NCBI GenBank assembly: GCA_045639325.1
Contig: JAZUCU010000014.1
Span: 1-64,000, forward strand
Length of the DNA: 64,000 bases
DNA from: RGIG8244 sp045639325
Lineage (GTDB): Bacteria; Verrucomicrobiota; Lentisphaeria; Victivallales; UBA1829
Direction: 5' to 3'
Shown here: piece after piece, positions 50,566 to 60,335 of the stretch
How the letters are laid out: every line of letters begins with the position of its first letter
Numbering within the stretch: the first letter of the stretch is position 1
Made by a program: the position numbers and the translations under genes
Notes under the pieces: model-generated
The model's input: the letters and a program-made list of their open reading frames with translations, nothing else
What the model was told of the DNA's origin: nothing
Database searches by the model: none

Positions 50566-53385
50566 ATGAGAATATTTCTGACACTGATACTGGCAATTCT
50601 TCTGCTGCCGACACTGGCCGCTGAAGAGATCATCGAAAAATTCAAAGATAGCGTTCTGACTACCGAAAAAATGAAAGGTGCATCCCGGCACAAGGCGTTC
50701 TATATTTTCAAACCGGAAAAATACCGGGGCAAAAAGATCGTATTGCGCATGAATATGAAACGGATCGAGGGTAACGCCCCCCTGACTGCCATGTTCCGCT
50801 GCACAACCAATCCGGGGAACATCCTCCGGGTAACAAAGCAATATCCCAATCCGTATCGTAAAACCGGGGAAAAGGTTCCGGTGGAATTCGTGCTGGATAT
50901 TCCGGATCTGGACAATCTCAACCATTTCAACATGTTTTTTTCGATCAAACGTCTCGGACAGGAAAAATGTGTCTGGGAACTCTCCGATATCCGCTATGTG
51001 AAATATGAGGAAGGCAAAACCACAGCGGAAAAGACGCCTGCGCTTCCGGAAGGTTTTTCAGTCGGACTGGCTGCCGCTCAGGTAAAAACACCTCTTGAAC
51101 TGGTGAAAAACGGTAAAATCAATTTTGTAATCGTCACCGCCGATCGCCCGGACCATATTGCCCGATATGCAGCAAAAGAACTGCAGGACCATTTCAAACT
51201 TGCTTGCGGCATCGCTCCGAAAATTATTACGGAATCCAAGTATAAATCAGGTCCCGCCATTATGGTCGGGAAGAATACAATCGCCTATAAGTATGGTATC
51301 AATCCGGATATGCTGGCACCGGAAAGTTTTGTCGTCGCTCGACTGGGCGAGATAATTCTCCTTTCCGGCGGAGATAATCCATCCATTCCGGCAAGTATGG
51401 TTTCCGGACGTTCGTTTGTGCCGGTTGGAACTTTGTATGCGGCTTATGAATTTCTGGAAAAAACAGTGGGATTCCGCTGGTATTGGCCTGGTAAAAACGG
51501 AACGCACATTCCGCAAATCAAAAATTTGAAAGTGAACAAACTTTACACGGTCTCCCATCCCCAATATGATACCCGGAAAACCTTTTTTTCCCTCATCAAA
51601 AATGATCCGGATGCCACTCCGGCAGATTGTGAGAAATGGTATCGGAGAAACCGTTTCGGCGGTTCCGTGGGCGATCCTGTGGCAAACCATTCTTTCAATG
51701 ACTGGATCAAGCGTTTTGCAAAAACAAAGCCGGAATATCTGGCGCTGCAGGACGACGGTTCACGCAAAGTCAACTTCGAACCCGGCGGCGGCCATGTCTG
51801 CATGAGCAATCCGGAGGTTTTCAAACAGACTGTGGCAGATAAACTGCAGGAACTTCAACGCGCAAAATTCACCACATTCGCCAAAGTGATGCCGGGCGAC
51901 AGTAACGGCATCTTCTACTGCAAATGTCCCGAATGTCAGAAAAAACTCCGTCCCGATATGGGCGTGTCCGGACTCTGTTCCAACGCCGTCTGGGGATTCG
52001 TGAACCGGGTGGCTGCGGAAGTTGCGAAAAACGCTCCCGGCAAGAGCATTGTCTGTTGTGCATACGGCGATTATCTGCGCAAACCGGAATTCCCGCTACT
52101 TCCGAACGTGGCAGTCACATTATGCTTCAGTCCGGTTCCCCGGGGCACGGTGAGTTACAAACAGCAGTGGAAAAAGTTTCTCGATGAATGGAGTTCCACC
52201 GGTGCCAGACTCTATGTTTGGGAATACTGGAATTCCTCCCGTTACCGCCGGGGTATTTACGGAACACCTGCAATCTTCCCCCGTCAGCTTCAGGAAATCT
52301 ACGCCATGGATGCCGGTCGCATCCGCGGTCGTGCCATTGAACTTGCCGACTTCGACAGTAACGGTAAAGAACTCCGCAGCTGGACGGACTGGATTTATGA
52401 CATTCAGAATCTCTACGCCGCCGGAAAACTTATGTGGAATCCCGCCGAAGACATGGATGCCATTTTGAAAGAATATTATACAAAATTCTTCGGTCCCGCA
52501 GCCGCTCCGGTGCAGCAATTCCACGAAGAAATGGAACAGGCATGGGCAAAGCATGGCTATCAGATCGACAAATGGGATTATCAGCGGGTTTGGAAAGAAC
52601 TCTATCCGCCGGAATTCGTCGACCGGATGATGAGCTTGCTCAAAGAAGCGGTGAAACTGGCAGGCAAGCAGGAACCTTACGCTTACCGTACCCGTAAACT
52701 GCTCGCCGGATATCAACCTTTCGAACGCAATTCCCGCGTATTCCGTGGCGGCAGCCGCAAGACCAATCCTTACGCAGTCACAGTTCCCCGGATTAGCGGT
52801 AAGCCCACTGATTCAGACTGGAAAAAGGCTCTTGTTCTGAAAGATTTTACCGACTGTTTCAATATCAACAAACCGGATTCGGAAACCATCATGCGGCTGC
52901 TTCACGACGGTAAAAATCTTTATCTCAAAGCAGAATGCAGCATCCCGGCAGGGGTTGCCACAGTCAAATGGGCTCCCGCTTCCCTCGGAAAACGCGATGG
53001 TGTGATCTGGAATTATGAAAGCGTCGAACTGTTCCTGGGCCGCGGCAAAGAATGTTATCAGTTCATTCTGGCGCCGGATAACTGCATGCTTGACCTCTTT
53101 ATTCCCAAACCGCCGAAGGATATCGACAAGAAATGGGATTGCAAAAAACTTCAGTGGTCCACCGTCAAAAAAGGTCTTTTCTGGGAAGGCTGCCTGACCA
53201 TTCCGCTGGATGAGCTGAAATTCACAAAGGAAGGACAAGATAACATTTTCCGTTTCAATGCATACCGAAACAGTCGATTCAACATGCCGGGCGAACCGGG
53301 GAAATGGGAACAATGCTGTTATCTTCCCACTTACGGCGGATTCCGGAATCTGGAACGCTTCGGCACATTGACTCTGGAAAAATAA
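50566..53385 (+). CDS. DUF4838 protein with C-terminal CBM9-like domain, locus 2
   Basis: 939 aa, AAGGTG upstream. Signal peptide ending LLPTLAAEE. The first about 150 residues form an extra beta domain absent from the paralogue. Then LVKNGKINFVIVTADRPDHIARYAAKELQDHF (GH20b-like small domain), VGTLYAAYEFLEKTVGFRWYWPGKNG, and the DUF4838 barrel with SNGIFYCKCPECQKK. The C-terminal CBM9-like sandwich begins VPRISGKPTDSDWKKA, with YESVELFLGRG. Exported, probably glycan-binding or -cleaving; the catalytic residues are not known to me. Paralogue of 39629-42127. Confidence 0.82.
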   Translation: MRIFLTLILAILLLPTLAAEEIIEKFKDSVLTTEKMKGASRHKAFYIFKPEKYRGKKIVLRMNMKRIEGNAPLTAMFRCTTNPGNILRVTKQYPNPYRKTGEKVPVEFVLDIPDLDNLNHFNMFFSIKRLGQEKCVWELSDIRYVKYEEGKTTAEKTPALPEGFSVGLAAAQVKTPLELVKNGKINFVIVTADRPDHIARYAAKELQDHFKLACGIAPKIITESKYKSGPAIMVGKNTIAYKYGINPDMLAPESFVVARLGEIILLSGGDNPSIPASMVSGRSFVPVGTLYAAYEFLEKTVGFRWYWPGKNGTHIPQIKNLKVNKLYTVSHPQYDTRKTFFSLIKNDPDATPADCEKWYRRNRFGGSVGDPVANHSFNDWIKRFAKTKPEYLALQDDGSRKVNFEPGGGHVCMSNPEVFKQTVADKLQELQRAKFTTFAKVMPGDSNGIFYCKCPECQKKLRPDMGVSGLCSNAVWGFVNRVAAEVAKNAPGKSIVCCAYGDYLRKPEFPLLPNVAVTLCFSPVPRGTVSYKQQWKKFLDEWSSTGARLYVWEYWNSSRYRRGIYGTPAIFPRQLQEIYAMDAGRIRGRAIELADFDSNGKELRSWTDWIYDIQNLYAAGKLMWNPAEDMDAILKEYYTKFFGPAAAPVQQFHEEMEQAWAKHGYQIDKWDYQRVWKELYPPEFVDRMMSLLKEAVKLAGKQEPYAYRTRKLLAGYQPFERNSRVFRGGSRKTNPYAVTVPRISGKPTDSDWKKALVLKDFTDCFNINKPDSETIMRLLHDGKNLYLKAECSIPAGVATVKWAPASLGKRDGVIWNYESVELFLGRGKECYQFILAPDNCMLDLFIPKPPKDIDKKWDCKKLQWSTVKKGLFWEGCLTIPLDELKFTKEGQDNIFRFNAYRNSRFNMPGEPGKWEQCCYLPTYGGFRNLERFGTLTLEK

Positions 53386-53416
53386 GGAAACAAAAAGAAA
53401 AAATATCATATACAAC

Positions 53417-53445
53417 TTGAAAGAACTGCCGGTAAACAGTATATT
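53417..53445 (+). promoter_or_regulatory. Promoter of the GH30 gene
   Basis: TTGAAA (53417-53422), 17-nt spacer, TATATTA. Excellent match to the local consensus. Confidence 0.7.
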
Positions 53446-53492
53446 ATGGTGTTTCAAAACACGAAAATATCAATAAACCGGCAGGTAAAACT

Positions 53493-54845
53493 ATGATAAA
53501 TACAGCAGGAACAGCAATAAAAGAACGTCTCAAGACTTTAGTCACAGACCGTAACGGAACCACTTATCCGGCGGAAAATCAGCCGTTTTCCCCGCACTTC
53601 TATTATGAAGCACCGTGTTTTGATCTGGATACCGCTAAAGTTTCACACAAGATGCTCGGATTCGGAATTTCCCTTACTGATGCAGCCTGCTATCTCATTT
53701 CAAAACTGGATAACGAACAGCGGAAACAGCTGATTCATGACATTTTTGCCTCCGATGGTTTGAATCTCTCCATCGTCCGCTTGAATGTCGGCGCCAGCGA
53801 TTATGCAACCGAAGTTTATTCCTATAACGATGTGCCGGATGATATCGAGATGAAACATTTCTCTATCGCACACGATGAAGCGTATATCATCCCTCTGACA
53901 AAGGAAGTCAAAGCCGCACGCAACGACCTCTTTCTCTTCTCCTCACCGTGGAGCCCGCCCGGGTGGATGAAGACTGGCGGCGAAATGTGCGGCGGCGAAA
54001 TGCGTCATAAATATCTGCCCGCATTCGCCAATTATTATGTGGAATATCTGATGGCATACCGTGCACACGGTCTTGAAATCGATGCCGTTACCATGCAGAA
54101 CGAAGTGGATACCGATCAGAACGGCACCATGCCCCAGAGTCGGCTGCACCCCGATTTTGAAATGGAACTTTGCGGCTATCTTATGCCGCCCAGACTGGAA
54201 GCAGCCGGGCTGAATACAAAAATCTGGCTGTATGACCACAATTATATCAACTGGAAACGGGTCATGTACATGCTCTCCGATCCGGAAGTCAAAAAACATG
54301 TGGATGCCGTCGCATGGCATCCGTATTGCGGACAGCCGGAAATGCTCCGTCAGGTACGGGAAGCACACCCCGATATGCCGTTCCAGTTGACCGAAAAAGG
54401 TCCGAACATCAAGCCGAATTCTGCCGAGCAGCACCCGTTATGGTGGGCAAAAACCATCAGCGGCGCATTGAATAACGGCTGTTCTTCCTTTGTCGGGTGG
54501 AATTGTGCGCTGGATGAAAATGGCAACCCCAACACCGGAACCTTTGAATGTGCCGGATTGGTCGAGATTCATTCCCAGACCGGTGTCATCACCCCCAGCG
54601 TTCAATATCATGTGTTCAAACACTTTGCTCCGTACATCAAACGCGGCGCAGAATTGCTCCACTGTTACACCAACAAGGATTTGACGCAAGATGTGACGTG
54701 TGTCGTCTGCCGGAATCCGGATCAATCTTATGTCGCCGTGCTCAGCAACTCTGCTCCGGTACCGCAAACCGTTCAGTTCAAACGCAACGGGGAATATCTC
54801 CGCGTTCTGATCCGGCCGGAAGCCATTGTGACAATCACGTTCTGA
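53493..54845 (+). CDS. Glycoside hydrolase family 30 (glucosylceramidase-like)
   Basis: 450 aa, no signal peptide. GH30 motifs: GFGISLTDAACYLI, FLFSSPWSPPGWMKT, VTMQNEVDTDQ (acid/base Glu), VDAVAWHPYCG, FQLTEKGPN (nucleophile Glu), and the closing side beta domain (VVCRNPDQSYVAVLSNSAP). Acts on beta-glucosides, xylosides or fucosides depending on subfamily. Its own promoter separates it from locus 2. Its end overlaps the convergent mutY by 11 bp. Confidence 0.9.
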   Translation: MINTAGTAIKERLKTLVTDRNGTTYPAENQPFSPHFYYEAPCFDLDTAKVSHKMLGFGISLTDAACYLISKLDNEQRKQLIHDIFASDGLNLSIVRLNVGASDYATEVYSYNDVPDDIEMKHFSIAHDEAYIIPLTKEVKAARNDLFLFSSPWSPPGWMKTGGEMCGGEMRHKYLPAFANYYVEYLMAYRAHGLEIDAVTMQNEVDTDQNGTMPQSRLHPDFEMELCGYLMPPRLEAAGLNTKIWLYDHNYINWKRVMYMLSDPEVKKHVDAVAWHPYCGQPEMLRQVREAHPDMPFQLTEKGPNIKPNSAEQHPLWWAKTISGALNNGCSSFVGWNCALDENGNPNTGTFECAGLVEIHSQTGVITPSVQYHVFKHFAPYIKRGAELLHCYTNKDLTQDVTCVVCRNPDQSYVAVLSNSAPVPQTVQFKRNGEYLRVLIRPEAIVTITF

Positions 54846-55830
54846 CCGGCAGAAATGCTTTGAATGCAGATGGAATCGCAGGAAGTTCATCCGGCGGAAA
54901 ATATTGGAAGTCTTCCAGTTCTTCCGCACTTTCTGCGGCAAAAGAATGCATTTGCCATTCAATATGACTGAATATATGTACGGCTGCCGGACCGCGCCGC
55001 AAATGACGGATCTCCGGATAACGTTCGCGGATATCGGCGGCTGTACAATGTCCATCCAATGACGGAAATTCCCACAAGGATGCAAGAAGTCCTTCCGCCG
55101 GACGTTTCCGCAATGCAATTTTACCTTTTGACCACAAAACCAGCACCGTACGTTTTTCCACACGACGCGGTTTCTTCGGCTTCTTCACAGGCAAGGATGC
55201 CGTTTTACCTTTCAAACAGGCATAACAATGTTTCTGCAATGGACATTCCGCGCATTTCGGAGCCCCGTTCGGCAGGCAGATCAATGCCCCCAATTCCATC
55301 AGACTTTGTGTGAATTCCGACGTTTTACCAACGGGATAGACAGCACGCAGTTTCTGCGCAATATCCTGCTTGACAGAACTCTTCGTAATATCATCTTCCG
55401 ATCCGGAAAAACGTGCCGTGACGCGTAATACATTGCCATCCACCGCCGGTTCACAGGCGCCGAATGTGATGGAAGCAATCGCTCCGGCAGTATAATCCCC
55501 GATTCCGGGCAATGACCGGATATCGTTCACATTCTCCGGGAAAACACCATTGAATTTTTCCATGATCTGCTGCGCCGCCGCACGGAGATTGCGAACACGG
55601 GTATAATAGCCGAGTCCTTCCCAGAGTTTCAGAATCGTTTCATCATCAGCGGCGGCGAGGGATGCAATATCCGGCAAAGCCTTCAGAAAGCGTTGATAAT
55701 AAGGGATGACAGCTTCCACTCTTGTCTGCTGGAGCATGATTTCAGAAAGCCATACATGATACGGCACCGGCGGCGTTTCCCGCCAGGGCAATACCCGTTT
55801 ATGTTCCTGAAACCAGGGGAGCAGCAGCAC
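54835..55830 (-). CDS. mutY: A/G-specific adenine glycosylase MutY
   Basis: 331 aa. HhH-GPD glycosylase: IMLQQTRVEAVIPYYQRFL (catalytic Glu), LPGIGDYTAGAI (HhH), AVDGNVLRVTARF (catalytic Asp). The 4Fe-4S motif reads CLPNGAPKCAECPLQKHC, with seven residues instead of the usual six between the first two cysteines. The C-terminal third is the NUDIX-like 8-oxoG-recognition domain (ALRKRPAEGLLASLWEFPSL). Removes adenine opposite 8-oxoguanine. Last gene of the minus-strand group from exbB. Confidence 0.95.
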   Translation of the reverse strand: MLLLPWFQEHKRVLPWRETPPVPYHVWLSEIMLQQTRVEAVIPYYQRFLKALPDIASLAAADDETILKLWEGLGYYTRVRNLRAAAQQIMEKFNGVFPENVNDIRSLPGIGDYTAGAIASITFGACEPAVDGNVLRVTARFSGSEDDITKSSVKQDIAQKLRAVYPVGKTSEFTQSLMELGALICLPNGAPKCAECPLQKHCYACLKGKTASLPVKKPKKPRRVEKRTVLVLWSKGKIALRKRPAEGLLASLWEFPSLDGHCTAADIRERYPEIRHLRRGPAAVHIFSHIEWQMHSFAAESAEELEDFQYFPPDELPAIPSAFKAFLPVRT

Positions 55831-55853
55831 AGGCAGCTGTTAAAAATGCGCCT

Positions 55854-57077
55854 TCATCGTACTTTCCTTGCCCACAGACATTTCAGGTAGGATGATTCGG
55901 CAAATGCAGCAGGGTGATCCGGCGCATGATACGTTTTGTCAAAGACTTCCAGACAATCCCCGGCAGAACGCAGAATTTCCGGGAAAAGATCGTCCGCCGT
56001 CACCCGGCTGGAACAGGATGCGAATACCAGAATTCCGTTTTTCTTCAGCAGTTTGACCGCCAGTTTCGCCAGCGCAGAATAACTCTTCAAGGCCGTGTCT
56101 TTTTCGCCCGCAGATTTGGCAAAGGACGGCGGATCGACGATCACGATATCAAACAGACGCCGTTTATGAGCAAGGTCACGCATCGCATCAAAAGCATCAC
56201 CGCAAATACCGGTATGACGGCAGCGGCGGATGGAGGGATTGTTACTGTTCAATTCAAAATGTTTCTCGCAGGCAGCAATGGCGTGCTTGTCAAAATCAAT
56301 ACCGGTCACCGTCTTAGCGCCGCCCCGGGCAGCATACAGAGAGAAGCCGCCGGAAAAACAGAACACGTTCAACACATCCTTGTTTGCAGAAAGACGTTCC
56401 ACGCGCTGACGGTTATCCCGCTGATCCAGGAAGAATCCGGTCTTCTGTCCCGTCTTCAGATCCGCCTGGAAACGGATGCCGTTTTCGAGGAAAGTCTTGA
56501 TCACCGGCGCATTCGGGGGAATCACATCCCCATCCTGATATTGCGTCACGCACCGGCTCAGTTCACGGGAAAGGCGGATGACGGTATTTTTAATCACGGG
56601 GTACTCATTTTTGATGGCATCAATGATTGCAGGGACGTGGATAATAAATGCTTCTGAATAGATTTTCAGCACCAGAGTATCATCATATTTATCCGCAACC
56701 AAACCGGAAAAGCCATCGGATTCACCATGAATCAGACGCCAGCCTGTGGTATCGGCTGAAATTTTGCCGGCACGACGTTCCGCCGCTTCATGAATCAGCT
56801 TGGCAAATAATTCAGGTCCCACCGGCGGCTCCCCGTTCTTGTGGGCAAGAATACGGACGCGCACCACCGATTTCGGGTCACACAGCCCTGCACCGAGCAT
56901 TTTGCCGTCCGGATCAAATAAAATTGCAACATCGCCGGGCGCCGGATCCTTGGAATACCGTTCCACCGAATCCGCAAAAAGCCAGGGATGCCCCTGTCGG
57001 ATGGCGGCAACTGCTTTCCGTTTCACACGTACTGCAATGCGTTTGATATCGTTTGTTACTTCTGAATTATTGCTCAT
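55854..57077 (-). CDS. Class I SAM-dependent rRNA cytosine-5 methyltransferase (RlmI/YccW-like)
   Basis: 407 aa. N-terminal PUA domain (AAIRQGHPWLFADSVERY, DPDGKMLGAGLCDPKS). The catalytic part has TGFFLDQRDNRQRV (the TGFFLDQR signature), VLNVFCFSGGFSLYAARGGA, VTGIDFDKHAIAAC, FDIVIVDPPSFAKSA and VFASCSSRV. RlmI methylates C1962 in 23S rRNA. Its start overlaps the end of the GH29-like gene by 11 bp, so the two are translationally coupled. Confidence 0.92.
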   Translation of the reverse strand: MSNNSEVTNDIKRIAVRVKRKAVAAIRQGHPWLFADSVERYSKDPAPGDVAILFDPDGKMLGAGLCDPKSVVRVRILAHKNGEPPVGPELFAKLIHEAAERRAGKISADTTGWRLIHGESDGFSGLVADKYDDTLVLKIYSEAFIIHVPAIIDAIKNEYPVIKNTVIRLSRELSRCVTQYQDGDVIPPNAPVIKTFLENGIRFQADLKTGQKTGFFLDQRDNRQRVERLSANKDVLNVFCFSGGFSLYAARGGAKTVTGIDFDKHAIAACEKHFELNSNNPSIRRCRHTGICGDAFDAMRDLAHKRRLFDIVIVDPPSFAKSAGEKDTALKSYSALAKLAVKLLKKNGILVFASCSSRVTADDLFPEILRSAGDCLEVFDKTYHAPDHPAAFAESSYLKCLWARKVR

Positions 57078-58161
57078 TACTGCCTCTGTAAAGTCTTAAT
57101 TCTGCACCGCCGCCGGTCAAGGTCATCCGGAGCATGGTGCAGCTGCATCGTTTCTCTAATTTGCGGATACGGCTGAAGCCGATAATTGTACCTTCTGCCA
57201 ATGTCTGCCATTGATTGTCGATCTTACCTTCGATCTTCCAGGAACGGACACGTTCCCCTGCTGACATATCTTCTTTCAATTCAATCAGGTCGAAAGCATC
57301 CGGATACAATTCCAGCATCTGATCGCCTTCGTTCAGATACCAGGATAAAATTTCATGCGCACGCAAATCACGGAGCAATCCGCCGGATGCGTTCAACAAC
57401 GCCAGCGTTTCCTCCGGAATTCTTCCGTGTTTATCAAGGGGAATACGCACATTCAACACTCCACCGTTGCCTGCGGACTGCAAATACAGTTCCGCAAGTT
57501 GCTCCGCCGACTCCGGTAATGCAATATCACATTCCGGCTGAAGATAATACAAACCGTTGAACGGATTGCCCAGCGCATAATGACGTTCTATGGATTTGGT
57601 ATTGTTCGGCGCTTCCCCGTTACTGAAACAATCCCGGGGTATATAACGGCTGCTGGAAAAATCCGGCAGAATACCGTTCCGACTGCCCCGACGTCTGTCC
57701 GGCCCGCCGGAGATGACGGCTTCCGGCTGGACTTGGCGGATAGCATGATACAGGGCATCCCATTCCGGCTTGCCCATTTGTTCGGTATTATTCAAACGGA
57801 CTTCGAACAGCGTCGCACCGCACCCGAGGAGCTCCCGCAATTGTTTGCGGAAAGTCTGTTGTGCACGGGATGTTTTCCCCGGCACAGCACAGGGGATATC
57901 CAGTCCGCATTTGATGGAATATTTTTCCGCCATTTCTGCGTAAAGTTTGAGATTCTCTGCATCATGACGGAATTTTCCGCCGGATGCAATGCAATCGATC
58001 AGGATGCCTTTGAAACCGGCATGTGCCAACGCTGAAATAATTTCTTCCGGATCGGAACGGCCGGACACGTTGACGCTTGCAATCAGATCCGTTTCCCGAT
58101 GAAGCAAGACATTCGCAGGCGGGGCGTGATGCTTATAATATTTTTCGTAATACGGCTCCAT
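57067..58161 (-). CDS. GH29-like protein lacking the catalytic nucleophile (pseudoenzyme)
   Basis: 364 aa, no signal peptide. The C-terminal half matches GH29: LQSAGNGGVLNVRIPLDKHGRIPEETLALLNASG and then DLIELKEDMSAGERVRSWKIEG, as in fucosidases. The N-terminal barrel is shortened; its opening G-x-F-x-H-W/Y-G segment and the His pair (present in 28044-29210) are missing. The nucleophile strand, DYLFYDG in that relative, reads LFEVRLNN, so Asp becomes Asn. It is likely a non-catalytic binder, or an enzyme with changed chemistry. Located between tonB and the rRNA methyltransferase gene. Confidence 0.7.
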   Translation of the reverse strand: MEPYYEKYYKHHAPPANVLLHRETDLIASVNVSGRSDPEEIISALAHAGFKGILIDCIASGGKFRHDAENLKLYAEMAEKYSIKCGLDIPCAVPGKTSRAQQTFRKQLRELLGCGATLFEVRLNNTEQMGKPEWDALYHAIRQVQPEAVISGGPDRRRGSRNGILPDFSSSRYIPRDCFSNGEAPNNTKSIERHYALGNPFNGLYYLQPECDIALPESAEQLAELYLQSAGNGGVLNVRIPLDKHGRIPEETLALLNASGGLLRDLRAHEILSWYLNEGDQMLELYPDAFDLIELKEDMSAGERVRSWKIEGKIDNQWQTLAEGTIIGFSRIRKLEKRCSCTMLRMTLTGGGAELRLYRGSNEQ

Positions 58162-58170
58162 AATTCACCT

Positions 58171-59121
58171 TCAATCGCTCACAATCAATTTAACCGGGAC
58201 CGTCATTGCGCCGCCGGGCGGGGCAGGAACAACACGCAATTTCTGCAGAAGTTTCCGCACGGATTGATCCATGACGGCATTTCCTGACGGTTTGAAATTC
58301 TTCGTCTGCAATGTACCATCCGCTCCGATTTGCAATGTGACAAGTACAAAAACACCGCGTTTCTTCAATTCCGTGCTCGTGGGCTGATCCCATTGCTGAT
58401 ACAGAATCGATGTCAAACGGTCAATGTAATTATGAAATTCTTTTGTTGCCGGCACACCTTTACTGCCGCCATCAGGGGTTCCATACTGCTTTACCGCTCT
58501 GGCCGCATCATCCAGAATACGCTGGCGTTCCGCAGCAGCTTTTGCAGCGGCACGTGCAGCTTCTCTTGCCGCACGTTTGCGGGCAGCATCATTCGCCTGA
58601 CGTTGTTTCTGATTGGCAGGATTTTTTCTCTGCTGCTCAATCTGTTTTTTGATATCATCCGCAGAAAGATACTTTTTCTGTTCCGGCTTCGGCTTTGTTT
58701 TCGGCTTCGGTTTGGGCTTGGGAGGCGCAGGAACAGGCTTGGGCGGTGCAGGTTTCGGAGGTGTCGGTTTTGGTGCAGGCTTCGGCGGTTCCGGTTTCGG
58801 CGGCAGAGGCTTGGGCGGTTCCGGCACATCCGGGATATCGGGCAAATCGGGCAAATCGGGCAAATCCGGCTTTGCAGGAACGTTCGGCTGCGTCGGCGGC
58901 ACATCCAGAGAATTGCCTTTCGGCATTTCCACAAGAGATGCACTCATGACAAAGACTTTCTTTTCCTGCGGCTTCAACACACAGAACCACAGCCACGGGA
59001 CAACAAAAAGTGCCACGTGCAGAATCAGAACAACGATCGTGACTCTGGTAAAAAGTCCAGGTTTTTCGTATGGGTCCCGCCCGTTGGCAGCGAGTTCACC
59101 CGGCGAAAATCGGGGGATCAT
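58171..59121 (-). CDS. tonB: TonB family energy transducer
   Basis: 316 aa. One membrane helix near residues 27-47 (TIVVLILHVALFVVPWLWF), then a long Pro/Lys-rich spacer of LPDLPD, KPEPPKP and similar repeats (about 75-150), an Ala/Arg-rich helix (about 175-205), and the TonB C-terminal domain (YIDRLTSILYQQW, VTLQIGADGTLQTKNF, KLLQKLRVVPAPPG, PVKLIVSD). It couples the inner-membrane proton gradient to outer-membrane receptors, so this organism has an outer membrane. Start overlaps exbD by 4 nt. Confidence 0.93.
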   Translation of the reverse strand: MIPRFSPGELAANGRDPYEKPGLFTRVTIVVLILHVALFVVPWLWFCVLKPQEKKVFVMSASLVEMPKGNSLDVPPTQPNVPAKPDLPDLPDLPDIPDVPEPPKPLPPKPEPPKPAPKPTPPKPAPPKPVPAPPKPKPKPKTKPKPEQKKYLSADDIKKQIEQQRKNPANQKQRQANDAARKRAAREAARAAAKAAAERQRILDDAARAVKQYGTPDGGSKGVPATKEFHNYIDRLTSILYQQWDQPTSTELKKRGVFVLVTLQIGADGTLQTKNFKPSGNAVMDQSVRKLLQKLRVVPAPPGGAMTVPVKLIVSD

Positions 59122-59525
59122 TTCGGTTCTTCCTCCGTTACAAACAGGACATTGGGATAACCGCCTTCGCGAATGAGTTTCATCACGTGGATCACTTTTT
59201 TGAACTTGAGATTGCCATCCGCACGGAGAAAGACCGGCTTGGGATTTCCGGTTTTCGGAATCTCAGAAAGCATACGGATCAATTCCTGTTCCGTTACCAC
59301 GCGACGATTAAAAATAATCTCACCGTTTTCCTTGACGTTGACGATTTTGGAATCCTCATCGGGCTTCATAGGATCTGCATTCATCTGCGGCGGAGAAACT
59401 TCCACCGTATATTCCAGCAGAGGAGCCGTGACCATAAAAATGATCAGGAGGAAAAACAGGGTATCGATCAACGGCGTAACGTTGATACTGTCAAAAGTCG
59501 ATCTGGGAAAATTCCGTCTTGCCAT
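59118..59525 (-). CDS. exbD: ExbD/TolR-family biopolymer transport protein
   Basis: 135 aa. One N-terminal membrane helix with the proton-binding Asp (INVTPLIDTLFFLLIIFMV), then a periplasmic domain with KPVFLRADGNLKFKKVIHVM. Works with ExbB and TonB. It starts 5 nt after exbB. Confidence 0.95.
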   Translation of the reverse strand: MARRNFPRSTFDSINVTPLIDTLFFLLIIFMVTAPLLEYTVEVSPPQMNADPMKPDEDSKIVNVKENGEIIFNRRVVTEQELIRMLSEIPKTGNPKPVFLRADGNLKFKKVIHVMKLIREGGYPNVLFVTEEEPK

Positions 59526-59530
59526 GATAC

Positions 59531-60271
59531 TTATTCCCGATTGCGTTTTTCGTATGCCTGAATACTTTCCATCTGCTCGATTTTCAACCGGGCTGCCACA
59601 TTTTCAGAAAAGTTATCCAGACGGACTGTGATATCTTTGATGCTGTTGGCAATGATGTTATATCCCACCAGTGACGGAATCGCCACAAAAAGCGCAATAA
59701 CCGTAGTCAGCAACGCCCCGGAAACACCAGGTGCCAACGTCTGAATATCCGCACGCCCCTGAATCGCAAGATTGGTAAATGCCAGCGTGATCCCCCAGAC
59801 CGTACCGAACAAACCGAGGAACGGACTGGCACTGACTGCAGTCGCAAGGAACATCATACGTTTTTCCAGAAACAGGATCTGTTCTTCCACACTCTGACTC
59901 ATGGTGGCTTTGACGATCTGAATTTCATCATCGCTCAATGCCCGGCGGGGTCCGCCCGGCTGTTCACGCAAATGAAATGCTTCAATACGGTCACATGCCG
60001 CCTGGAATACACGGGCAGCGGCACTGCCGTCATTATCCGCCTGATCCTTCAACTGGAGCGGATCCCGTTTGCGGGCAAATGCGGCAGCAAAATTAATGGT
60101 ACTGCGTTTGACATTTTTCAGTGTAATGATTTTTTCGAGCATGACGACCCAGACAGCAATGGAAAAGAGGAACAATACCACGCAAATCAATTGTCCGAGC
60201 AAGTCGGAATTCTGAAAAGCATAGGTAATACCACTGCTGGCGAGAACTGGCATAAAAAGTGATCCGGACAT
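59531..60271 (-). CDS. exbB: ExbB/TolQ/MotA-family proton channel protein
   Basis: 246 aa, three membrane helices: QLICVVLFLFSIAVWVVML near residues 30-48, then MFLATAVSASPFLGLFGTVWGI and ALLTTVIALFVAIPSLVGYNII. The FLGLFGTVWGI motif is the family signature. First gene of the exbB-exbD-tonB operon. Confidence 0.95.
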   Translation of the reverse strand: MSGSLFMPVLASSGITYAFQNSDLLGQLICVVLFLFSIAVWVVMLEKIITLKNVKRSTINFAAAFARKRDPLQLKDQADNDGSAAARVFQAACDRIEAFHLREQPGGPRRALSDDEIQIVKATMSQSVEEQILFLEKRMMFLATAVSASPFLGLFGTVWGITLAFTNLAIQGRADIQTLAPGVSGALLTTVIALFVAIPSLVGYNIIANSIKDITVRLDNFSENVAARLKIEQMESIQAYEKRNRE

Positions 60272-60335
60272 TATAAAAAACCTTCCATTCTTGATTTTTT
60301 TAATTATTTTTCAAAAAAAACTGTATTTCTTCAAA

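Noticed and set aside
58655..58996. Gly/Ala-rich frames over the proline-rich part of tonB
   Set aside because: They are read-throughs of the Pro/Lys repeat in other frames.
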